Source of the DNA: Acidobacteriota bacterium
GTDB taxonomy: Bacteria > Acidobacteriota > Terriglobia > Terriglobales > Acidobacteriaceae
NCBI GenBank assembly: GCA_021791875.1
Contig: JAJYVU010000021.1
Coordinates: 1-49,156 of the forward strand
Length of the DNA: 49,156 nucleotides
Direction of reading: 5' to 3'
Below, piece after piece: positions 10,214 to 17,397 of this stretch. The notes under the pieces were generated by a model that was not told where the DNA came from, did no database searches, and saw only the letters and a list, made by a program, of their open reading frames with translations. A program made the translations under genes and the position numbers. The stretch's first letter is position 1; each line of letters opens with the position of its first letter.

Positions 10214-11601
10214 TGCAAAGCCTCCGCCGCGGCAGGCGTGAGTCCGCCTGTCGCGTACATCAATTGGGTGTAGGCCACCGTGTTGCCATACACGGCGCGC
10301 CAGTAGTCGTTCTGGCTCCGCCGCTGCGCATCTTCGGCGCGCAGCAGATCTGTCATGGTGGCAAGCCCGGCATGGTAGCGGTTGCGCAGGATGCGCAGGC
10401 TCTCGGCGGCCTGGGCCATGGCGGCCCGCGCCGTCTTCACCTGCAACTCGGCGGTGCGATGCGCGGTCCATGCCTGCTCGACGGCGAGGCGAATGGCCTG
10501 CTCACCGGCCAGCTGCCGCGCCTCGATCTGCTGCTGTTTTGCTTTTTCCGCAAGCAGGCGGGCACGCTTGCCAAGGGGCAGAATGTCCAGCTTGAGCTGC
10601 ACACCGGCAACCCAGTTGTTGCCGCCGTTGCCGGCAAAGGTGTCGCGATCGGTTTCCCAGTTGCCGTAGGCGTCGATCTGCGGCAGAAAATCGGTGCGGG
10701 CGGCGGAAACCTGGGCGCGCTGGGCCGCGCCCTGCTGGCGCAGGGCTTTGAGGTCGGGCCGTGTCTTGAGCGCCTGGTCGATATCCTGCACGAGCGGGCT
10801 GGAGGGATAATTGCGCGGCGGAATGGGCGCGAGCGTCTGGCGCAGGATTCCGGTGACGCCCATGGCGGCTTCGAGACCGGCCCAGGCATTGTCCACATCC
10901 CCCTGCGCGGCGATGGTTTCCTGTTCGCGCTCGGAGAGATTGACCTGCGCGGCCAGCACATCGGAGTCAACGGCCAGACCGGCTTTGACACGTGTCTGGG
11001 CGTCGTGGAGCAGCGCCGCGGCGGTTGCCTGCTCATGCCGGGCGACCGTGAGCCGGCGCTGCGCGTACAGCACCGACTGGTAAGCCTCGACCACCCGCAG
11101 CACGATGCGCTGATTGGCACCCTCGCCCATGGAAGCCGCGCTGGCCTGGTAGTCTTTCGCGCTCCGGATGCGCTTTTCCGTGCCAAGCCAGTCAAAGAGC
11201 ATCCATTGGCCGTTGAAGCGCGTGACGAAATCGCCAATGGGAGTGGGCTTGTTCAGCTGATTCAGCGCAAAATTCTGCTGTGTGAAGCGCTGCTGGCGCA
11301 GGCGCGTGCCGAAAACGTAGACGGGGTCGTTCCCGCGCGAAATATCCTCAGCAAACCCCAACTGGGGCAGCAGCGCGGTGCGCGCCGCGTCGACGCCCGC
11401 CTGGGCGGCATTCTGCTCGGCATGAGCCAGCGCGGCGGCGGGATTCTTCCCGAGCGCCGTATCGATAGCCTGCCGCAGCGTAAGCTGGGCTGCCGGTTGC
11501 GGCGGCTGCCCGGTTGCCTGAGACGGCTGCGCCATCGCCGTCCAGGACACGGCTCCGATCAGCAACGCCATCCACAGGCCTGTCTGCTTCGTTGTCTTCA
11601 T
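10210..11601 (-). CDS. TolC-family outer-membrane efflux channel
   Basis: A 463-residue outer-membrane efflux protein. The signal peptide is MKTTKQTGLWMALLIGAVSW with cleavage near AMAQ. Two OEP repeats follow, each with long Ala/Gln-rich helices (ALAHAEQNAAQAGVDAART; VKTARAAMAQAAESLRIL) and the typical repeat phrases LTLRQAIDTALGKNP and NRYHAGLATMTDLLRAEDA. ATG 11601 is chosen because GGAGAG lies 9 bases upstream and the signal peptide starts there; the frame opens nine codons earlier. It is the first structural gene of the pump operon, 119 bases after the sigma-factor gene. That gap contains CGGAACG, a sequence also seen in the sigma leader. Confidence 0.94.
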   Translation of the reverse strand: MKTTKQTGLWMALLIGAVSWTAMAQPSQATGQPPQPAAQLTLRQAIDTALGKNPAAALAHAEQNAAQAGVDAARTALLPQLGFAEDISRGNDPVYVFGTRLRQQRFTQQNFALNQLNKPTPIGDFVTRFNGQWMLFDWLGTEKRIRSAKDYQASAASMGEGANQRIVLRVVEAYQSVLYAQRRLTVARHEQATAAALLHDAQTRVKAGLAVDSDVLAAQVNLSEREQETIAAQGDVDNAWAGLEAAMGVTGILRQTLAPIPPRNYPSSPLVQDIDQALKTRPDLKALRQQGAAQRAQVSAARTDFLPQIDAYGNWETDRDTFAGNGGNNWVAGVQLKLDILPLGKRARLLAEKAKQQQIEARQLAGEQAIRLAVEQAWTAHRTAELQVKTARAAMAQAAESLRILRNRYHAGLATMTDLLRAEDAQRRSQNDYWRAVYGNTVAYTQLMYATGGLTPAAAEALQ

Positions 11602-11720
11602 CCCTGTTGCCTCTCCGAGTGTCTTCAACCGAAAAAAGGCAGTGAGGGGTCAAAGCGTTACAGATTTGCAGGATTTTTTTTCGGGACGGGGCGTTCCGGC
11701 GAAGTTTTTCGGGCTGTGGG

Positions 11721-12614
11721 TCAGCGGTGGGCCAGCGTTTCACCGTTTTTCAGCAGGCGCAAATACTCCTCGGCGAGCATGCGCCGAAGAGACTGGCCCA
11801 CTTCGCTGTCCATGGGGATGCGGAGCGAGCGGCTGCGGTCGATGGCGGCCTTGAGGTCGCGAATGAAAGCCAGGCAGGCCGGGCAGGCCTCGATGTGGGT
11901 CTTCATCTGGTCGCAGGTCTTGGCTTCGAGACGGCCATCCATATATTCGGATAAGTTGGCGAAGATTTCGGTGCAGGTGGGCGTTCGCCGGGCGCGGGCG
12001 GATTCCCTGGCCTTCGCTTTTTCCGAGTGCGCTTGCCGGTGCAGGCCGCGGAGCTTCTTGTCCATCTCCTGCCGCAACAGCAGGCGGGCGCGATGGAGCC
12101 GCACGCGCACGGTACCGGGTTTCAGGCCCAGCACCTGCGCGACTTCGTCGGTCTCCAGCTCTTCCATGTCGTGCAGCACCAGCACGATGCGGTATTGCGG
12201 GGGCAGTTCCAGCACGGCGGCGTGGACCATCTGGTGATCTTCGGCGTGGAGGGTCTGCTCCTCTGGGCTGGCGGTGGCGGAGGCAAGCAGGTCGGCCAGC
12301 TCCGCGTCATTCGGCATCAGGTCTTCGAGTGCCACGGATCGGCTGTAGGAATGGCGCTTGCGGCTGCGCCAGCAGCGGTTTCTGGCGGCCGTATAGAGCC
12401 AGACGGAGAGAGCGCGCGAGTCCTCAAGCTTGGCCAGGTGCGGGAGCGAACTGACGAGCACCTCCTGCATGGTGTCCTCGGCGTCTTCGCGGTGCCCGCA
12501 CACCTTCATGCTGAAGGAAAAGACGGTGCCCTGCAGCAGCTTGAGCGCGGCCTGGACGCTGGCCGGATCGGCTTTCTGGAGCAAAGCAATGGCCTGATTC
12601 AGATCGGAACGCAT
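11721..12614 (-). CDS. ECF-type sigma factor with C-terminal zinc-finger (anti-sigma-like) domain
   Basis: A 297-residue protein counted from ATG 12614. Region 2 spans about 19-90 (SMKVCGHREDAEDTMQEVLV, then SVWLYTAARNRCWRSRKR). Region 4 spans about 131-184 (LELPPQYRIVLVLHDMEELE, then LGLKPGTVRVRLHRARLLLR). After a basic linker comes Cys214, then His240-x3-Cys244-x2-Cys247 (HIEACPAC), the zf-HC2 pattern of zinc-binding anti-sigma factors. The protein therefore carries both a sigma part and a putative self-inhibitory sensor. It lies directly upstream of tolC-MFP-RND on the same strand and probably controls that operon. The start is uncertain: ATG 12614 lacks a good Shine-Dalgarno and the frame is open for 69 more codons. 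Confidence 0.88.
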   Translation of the reverse strand: MRSDLNQAIALLQKADPASVQAALKLLQGTVFSFSMKVCGHREDAEDTMQEVLVSSLPHLAKLEDSRALSVWLYTAARNRCWRSRKRHSYSRSVALEDLMPNDAELADLLASATASPEEQTLHAEDHQMVHAAVLELPPQYRIVLVLHDMEELETDEVAQVLGLKPGTVRVRLHRARLLLRQEMDKKLRGLHRQAHSEKAKARESARARRTPTCTEIFANLSEYMDGRLEAKTCDQMKTHIEACPACLAFIRDLKAAIDRSRSLRIPMDSEVGQSLRRMLAEEYLRLLKNGETLAHR

Positions 12615-12923
12615 GCGGATTGCGACTTGGTCCTTCGGAGACAGCTTCTCCTCCAGTCTAGAGCGAATTTCCCTTTGGCGAAGCCCGGTCCGGGTTCCGA
12701 AGGTGCTGTTATCCCCGGCGGAAACGTTCCGCCGGGGCTGTAACTTGGGATATACCCTGGGAAAATCCGCCCTCACGGGCATTTTCGCTCCCCATGGCGG
12801 CTGCCGCCTCCAGACGGGCACAGCTCTGTTCAGCGGCTCTCCTCTCAGGTTGCCTCAACTTTTCCAAAAAGCTGTGACCCGCGTCACGAAGGAGCCTCGG
12901 CGACATGCGCCGCACAGGCTGCC
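12615..12923. other. Leader/intergenic region of the sigma-efflux operon
   Basis: About 310 bases between the sigma-factor start and the GH92 terminator on the far side. No separate gene is supported; the sigma frame stays open leftward but its translation there (PRVYPKLQPRRNVSAGDN) does not look like protein. The region holds the perfect stem-loop listed separately and a CGGAACG element inside it that resembles an ECF -35 core (GGAAC). I could not place a convincing -10. Confidence 0.5.
12713..12737 (-). promoter_or_regulatory. Perfect GC-rich stem-loop in the sigma-factor leader
   Basis: CCCCGGCGGAA (12713-12723) and TTCCGCCGGGG (12727-12737) are perfect 11-base arms with a 3-base loop. 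There is no T-run on either side, so it is not a standard terminator. It lies about 100 bases upstream of the likely sigma start and could be a leader structure, an attenuator or a protein-binding palindrome. The minus strand reads CGGAACG at the turn, similar to ECF -35 cores. Confidence 0.6.
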
Positions 12924-12955
12924 AAAAAAAGGAGCCCGCGCATGCGCGGGCTCCT
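12924..12955 (-). terminator. Strong intrinsic terminator of the GH92 gene
   Basis: On the minus strand AGGAGCCCGCG is followed by a 4-base loop and CGCGGGCTCCT, then TTTTTTT. The 11-bp stem begins 26 bases after the GH92 stop. It separates the GH92 transcript from the sigma-factor/efflux operon that follows on the same strand. Confidence 0.93.
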
Positions 12956-12981
12956 GCAAAGACATCCACTGCTGTGTAAGA

Positions 12982-15345
12982 TCAGGGTTTTTCGTTGCTG
13001 AGGGAGGGCGGAGCATCGGCCGGAGCCGCGCCCCAGGACTTGTTCGGCATGGGTCCCAGGTTGAAGTCCAGCGTGCCGCCCTTGCTGATGTCGCCAAACC
13101 AGATCCAGTTCTTTGCATGCGACTGTCCGTCCAGCTTCACACCCTGGATGTACTCGTTGGCCGTTGGATTGGGAGAGGATTCCACCGTGAAGGTCTTGCC
13201 GGAGTAAGGCGCGTGGAGGTGAATCACGACCCTGGAGAAGACCGGGCTCACCAGCTCGTAGGCCTGGCTTGCGGGATCGACCGAGTAGAAGCCCATCATG
13301 CTCATGACGGCCCAGGAAGACATTTCGCCCGCATCGTCATTGCCAGGAATGCCGTTGGGGTTGTCAGGATAGTTCTCGTTGAGGACGCGGCGGACGACGT
13401 GCTGGCTCATCCAGGGCTCGCCCGAGAAGTTGAACTCGAAGGGGGCTTCGAGGTCCGTTTCGTTGTAGGGGTTGTAGTACTGCGGATACCAACCCGGCTG
13501 CTTGTAGCTGAAGAAGTGCGTGAGGCGCTGGTTGAAGGTATCGCGGCCCATGGCGTGAATCACCCAGGCCAGATCGGCCGGGGCAAACCACTGGTAGTGC
13601 CAGCCCGAGCCTTCAATGAATCCATCACCCTTCTTCGGATTGAAAGGCGTGAGCCATTGCCCGTCAGCATTCTTCGGGCGGAACATGCGGTCCGCGGGAT
13701 CGAAAACGTTGCGGTAATAGAGCGCGCGGTCGTAGAGCGTGCGGGCCGCGTCGTCCTTGCCCAGAGCCTTTGCCAGATCGTAGATCGAGGCATAGGCAAT
13801 GGCGTCTTCCTGGATTTGCGAAACTGAGCCGTAACGGACCTTGTCGTTGGGCACGTAGTGAAGGGTGTTGATCCACTTCATGCCGAGCTGGCCCTGGTAG
13901 GAACTGCCGGGCGGCGGCTCCTGCGTGGCGTCCTTATACATGCCCTCCCAGCCGGCCTTCATGTCGAAGTTATGAATGCCGTCGAGCCAGGCCGTGGCAA
14001 GCACGATCGAGAGTGGGCTGCCGGCCATCACGTTGGTGTATTGGTTGACCTGGGGCCAGCGGCCAATCCATCCGCCCTGCTGGTACATGAGCACGATGGA
14101 CTGCGCGATGTCAGCCATGCGCCTGGGCGCGATGAGCGCAACCAGCGGCATTTCGCTGCGGTAGATATCCCAGCCGGAGTAGTTGTCGTAAATGTTGTGC
14201 CCGGCTGCCACCTGGTGAATCTTGCCATCGAAGCCCACGTAGCGGCCATCCGCGTCGTTGAAGATGCTGGGGATGAGCAGGCTGTGGTAGAGCGCCGTGT
14301 AGAAGACGGTCTTCTGCTGCGGCGTGCCGCCGGTGACGTCGATCACGTTAAGCGCCTTGTCCCATGTACTTTCCGCCTGGTTGCGAAGCTGGGCGAAGCT
14401 CTTGCCGGCGGCCTCGGCCTGCAGGTTGCTCTGCGCGCCCTGCAGATCGACATAAGAAATGCCGATTTTGACGGTGACGGTCCTCGATTCGGCCCTAGAC
14501 GGCCAGGAAACATAGGCGCCGATCTGCCTGTCGACATAGGTCTGGGTTGCTTCGCGGCTGCCTTCTGAGAGCTTGGCCGGGGCTCCGTCGCGATAGCCAG
14601 ACCAGGTGCCATACTTGGCGAAAGGCTTGCTGAAATGCATCACGAAGTAGACTTTGTAGGGCCGGTTGCTTCCGCAGAAGGTGAGGTTGGTGACGTAGCC
14701 TTCCACCTCGTTGTCGCCAACCACGTGGACCTCGGCGCCTACAGCCTCATTGAGCGTATGGCTGATGGGCACAAGCAGATTGGCTGCCTTGCCGGCCGGA
14801 AAGACCAGCTTTGCCTCGCCCGTACGATCGGTCGCCGTCAGCGCGGCGTTGATGCCCCAGCGCAGCAGGTCCACATCGTAATAGCCGGGGATCGCTTTCT
14901 CCTGCTGGTGCGAGTAGGGCGATTCGAACTCGGCAACGTTGGTCTCAACGGGGCCTGTGGTGGGCTGGAAAAAGACTTCGCCGTCGTTCGAGCAGCCGAC
15001 GCCGCTCATGTGCGTCATGCTGAAGCCCTGAATCAGCTTCTGGTAGTAGTGGTAGCCAAAGCCGTTGCTTTCGGTGTCGGGGCTGAGCTGGACCATGCCG
15101 AAAGGCATGGATGGTCCCGGGAAGAGGTTTTCGCTCGATCCCGGCCCGGTGCCGGTGCCGATCATGGGGTTGACGTACGCTGCGTTGCCGGTGGCGTTCT
15201 GCGCCAGGGCGCCTGCGGTCAAGGTGACGAAGCTCAGCGCGAGGACGGCTCCCCCGGCGCGGCGCCACCACGAGACCGATTGGTTATGAAGGTGAACACG
15301 GCTTAAAAAACCGCGCAACAACGAACGATTGCCTGCGTCCTGCAT
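12982..15345 (-). CDS. Secreted GH92-family alpha-mannosidase
   Basis: A 787-residue exported enzyme of glycoside hydrolase family 92 (calcium-dependent, inverting exo-alpha-mannosidases). Signal peptide: WWRRAGGAVLALSFVTLTAG with cleavage near ALAQ. The N-terminal beta-sandwich domain starts at YVNPMIGTGTGPGS, the classic GH92 opening, followed by NLFPGPSMPFGMVQLSPDT. The C-terminal (alpha/alpha)6 domain has the catalytic-loop motif GNDDAGEMSSWAV (668-680) and MGFYSVDP. ATG 15345 is preferred because AAGGAG is 6 bases upstream; ATG 15351 abuts the Shine-Dalgarno. It is monocistronic, with a LacI-type operator 86 bases upstream and a strong terminator. It would release mannose from fungal or plant N- and O-glycans. 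Confidence 0.95.
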   Translation of the reverse strand: MQDAGNRSLLRGFLSRVHLHNQSVSWWRRAGGAVLALSFVTLTAGALAQNATGNAAYVNPMIGTGTGPGSSENLFPGPSMPFGMVQLSPDTESNGFGYHYYQKLIQGFSMTHMSGVGCSNDGEVFFQPTTGPVETNVAEFESPYSHQQEKAIPGYYDVDLLRWGINAALTATDRTGEAKLVFPAGKAANLLVPISHTLNEAVGAEVHVVGDNEVEGYVTNLTFCGSNRPYKVYFVMHFSKPFAKYGTWSGYRDGAPAKLSEGSREATQTYVDRQIGAYVSWPSRAESRTVTVKIGISYVDLQGAQSNLQAEAAGKSFAQLRNQAESTWDKALNVIDVTGGTPQQKTVFYTALYHSLLIPSIFNDADGRYVGFDGKIHQVAAGHNIYDNYSGWDIYRSEMPLVALIAPRRMADIAQSIVLMYQQGGWIGRWPQVNQYTNVMAGSPLSIVLATAWLDGIHNFDMKAGWEGMYKDATQEPPPGSSYQGQLGMKWINTLHYVPNDKVRYGSVSQIQEDAIAYASIYDLAKALGKDDAARTLYDRALYYRNVFDPADRMFRPKNADGQWLTPFNPKKGDGFIEGSGWHYQWFAPADLAWVIHAMGRDTFNQRLTHFFSYKQPGWYPQYYNPYNETDLEAPFEFNFSGEPWMSQHVVRRVLNENYPDNPNGIPGNDDAGEMSSWAVMSMMGFYSVDPASQAYELVSPVFSRVVIHLHAPYSGKTFTVESSPNPTANEYIQGVKLDGQSHAKNWIWFGDISKGGTLDFNLGPMPNKSWGAAPADAPPSLSNEKP

Positions 15346-15430
15346 GGGCATCTCCTTGAGACGAGTACATTTCAAAATCGCGGGTGAACGGTGCAATTCT
15401 GGATGCTGAATTTGGCTGAAAAATAAAGCA

Positions 15431-15444
15431 AGGTAACGATACCA
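15431..15444 (-). promoter_or_regulatory. LacI-family-type operator upstream of GH92
   Basis: The minus strand reads TGGTATCGTTACCT, whose core GGTATCGTTACC is an imperfect palindrome with the central CG typical of LacI/GalR-family operators. It matches the site before the second TonB receptor (TGGTAGCGTTATCA) at 11 of 14 positions. At 86 bases from the GH92 start codon it is well placed to control the promoter. No LacI-family gene is present in the window. Confidence 0.65.
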
Positions 15445-15666
15445 CAAGCCATGCGAAATGCGCCCTCGCTCCCGCCGTCAGGCTCGAAAAAGTTCCTTCC
15501 TTGCGGAAATTTGCCGAGAGGACAACGCTTTGTAGCGAATTTGCTGGAGCACTCCCCGCCTTGGGTATTTCGCCCCGTTTTTCTCAATGCAATAGCGTCG
15601 CGAGAGCGTATAGCTCCAGGATGTACGCAGGGACACCAGCTTCAACAACCGCGCGAGCATGGAGCC

Positions 15667-15682
15667 TGTGATCTTCGTCACA
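15667..15682. promoter_or_regulatory. CRP/FNR-family-like palindrome
   Basis: TGTGA (15667-15671), six bases, TCACA (15678-15682): an exact match to the TGTGA-N6-TCACA core bound by CRP-type regulators. It is nested in a second, offset inverted repeat, CCTGTGATC (15665-15673) with GATCACAGG (15683-15691). It lies about 215 bases before the nitronate-monooxygenase-like gene and 320 bases from GH92. Confidence 0.55.
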
Positions 15683-15897
15683 GATCACAGGCAGGTCCGG
15701 CCGGGATGATAGATGGAGTTTCCTTATCCGCCGCTCCAGATCGATACAGCACGAACGAATGCTTCGGGAAGACGGGCCCCAGGGGTTATCGTCCGTTTCA
15801 CGACCGGAGAAGGGCAGATGGCAAGCGCCTGCCGGCATTGACCGCCGTGCGGCGGCGCGCGGTCGATGAGTGAAACATCATATGGAGAGAATGACGA

Positions 15898-17397
15898 GTG
15901 CCTCAGACATCCAGCGAATATCCGGTCATCATTCAAGGCGGCATGGGAGCCGGCGTTTCCAGCTGGCAGCTCGCCCAGGCTGTATCGCGGCTCGGCCAGC
16001 TCGGCGTTGTTTCCGGAACAGCGCTGGATCACATCCTTGCGCGCCGGCTGCAGGATGGCGATCCCGGCGGGCACATGTTGCGCGGGCTGGAGGCATTTCC
16101 CTTCCCGGCCATGGCCGAGCGTATCTACAAGGAGTACTACATTCCCGGCGGCAAGGATCCGAAGGCGCCGTACCGTGCAACCGCGCTGCACACGAAGGAC
16201 AATCCACGCGAGGTGGTGGAGCTGTGCATCGCAGGCAACTTTGTCGAGGTGTACCTGGCGCGCCAGGGGCATGAGAACCCGGTAGGCATCAACTATCTGG
16301 AGAAAATCCAGCTGGCGCACCTGCCGACCATCTACGGGGCCATGCTGGCCGGGGTGAACTACATCCTGATGGGCGCGGGGATTCCACTCAAGATTCCGGG
16401 CGTGCTCGACCGGCTGGCCGAGCATCTTCCGGTGGAGTACCCGTTGAATGTGATTGGTGCGCGCGAGGGCGAAAGCTACATGATGCGCTTTGATCCCTCA
16501 GAATATATGGATCGCCCGCTGCCGCCGCTCCAGCGGCCAAAGTTTCTGGCGATTGTCTCGTCCAACACGTTGGCCGTAACCATGCTCAAGAAGGCCAGCG
16601 GCAAGGTGGACGGCCTGATTATCGAAATGCAGAAGGCTGGGGGACACAATGCGCCGCCGCGCGGCAAGCTGCAACTTTCCGAGGCAGGAGAACCCATCTA
16701 CGGGGAACGCGACGTGGTGAATATTGCCAAGCTGACCGAGCTGGGCGTGCCTTTCTGGCTGGCCGGCGGGTACGGTCACCCGGAAAAGCTGCAGGAAGCG
16801 CTGGCGCAGGGCGCCACCGGAGTGCAGGTGGGCACCGCGTTTGAGTTTGCCGTCGAGTCTGGCCTGCGCGCCGACTATAAAGCCGCATTGCTGGCCAAGG
16901 TGAAGGACGGACGCGCCAAAGTGTTTACCGATCCGCTGGCCTCCCCCACGGGCTTTCCCTTCAAGGTGGCCCGTCTGGAAGGCACGTGCTCGGAGCCGGC
17001 CGCGTTTGCGGCCCGGCCGCGCATTTGCGATGTGGGCGAGCTTCGCGAGGCCTACCGCACGCCGGAAGGCGAAGTCGGCTATCGCTGCGCTGCCGAGCCG
17101 GAGACGCTGTACGTCTCCAAGGGTGGAGACTCCGCCGAGGCCGAAGGGCGCAAATGCGTCTGCAATGCCCTCCTGGCAAACATCGGCCAGCCACAGTCAA
17201 GAAATGGCGGACGTGTGGAACTGGGGCTCGTGACGGCAGGAGATGAACTCAGCTCGATTGGACGCTTTCTGCCAGAGCACCAATCGTCCTACACCGCCGC
17301 CGATGTAATCGCAAAACTCCTGGAAGGCTGCGAGGCAGGCGCCGGAGCGAATTCTACGCAGGCTTCCTCAGAAACCGCATCAGTGTCTTGCGGTTGA
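15898..17397 (+). CDS. FMN-dependent nitronate monooxygenase / 2-nitropropane dioxygenase-like enzyme
   Basis: A 499-residue TIM-barrel FMN enzyme of the 2-nitropropane dioxygenase family, also related to PfaD-type enoyl reductases. N-terminal IIQGGMGAGVSSWQLAQAV (11-29) is the flavin-site opening. KAGGHNAPPRG around His250 is the active-site His segment, FWLAGGYG and GATGVQVGTAFEF are the phosphate-binding strands, and a Cys-rich C-terminal part follows (RKCVCNALLANIG). Start: GTG 15898, with GGAGAGA 7 bases upstream. Its last 44 bases overlap the 3' end of the converging UbiD-like gene; the tail (NSTQASSETASVSCG) looks like late extension. The true reaction (nitronate oxidation or double-bond reduction) cannot be decided here. 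Confidence 0.88.
   Translation: MPQTSSEYPVIIQGGMGAGVSSWQLAQAVSRLGQLGVVSGTALDHILARRLQDGDPGGHMLRGLEAFPFPAMAERIYKEYYIPGGKDPKAPYRATALHTKDNPREVVELCIAGNFVEVYLARQGHENPVGINYLEKIQLAHLPTIYGAMLAGVNYILMGAGIPLKIPGVLDRLAEHLPVEYPLNVIGAREGESYMMRFDPSEYMDRPLPPLQRPKFLAIVSSNTLAVTMLKKASGKVDGLIIEMQKAGGHNAPPRGKLQLSEAGEPIYGERDVVNIAKLTELGVPFWLAGGYGHPEKLQEALAQGATGVQVGTAFEFAVESGLRADYKAALLAKVKDGRAKVFTDPLASPTGFPFKVARLEGTCSEPAAFAARPRICDVGELREAYRTPEGEVGYRCAAEPETLYVSKGGDSAEAEGRKCVCNALLANIGQPQSRNGGRVELGLVTAGDELSSIGRFLPEHQSSYTAADVIAKLLEGCEAGAGANSTQASSETASVSCG

Larger units (their letters stand above)
15346..15897. other. Divergent regulatory region between GH92 and the nitronate-monooxygenase-like gene
   Basis: 552 bases with no supported gene; a 140-codon plus-strand frame in it has no Shine-Dalgarno and an unlikely composition. 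It contains the LacI-type site (15431-15444) near the GH92 start and a CRP/FNR-like palindrome (15667-15682) nearer the right-hand gene. No clear sigma-70 pair was identified for either gene. Confidence 0.6.

Noticed and set aside
10213..12237. 674-codon plus-strand frame opposite the TolC and sigma-factor genes
   Set aside because: It spans two convincing opposite-strand genes and the gap between them; composition is Arg/Gly/Leu shadow-like with no domain.
15451..15873. 140-codon plus-strand frame between GH92 and the nitronate-monooxygenase-like gene
   Set aside because: No Shine-Dalgarno, no recognisable features, and it covers the regulatory palindrome.
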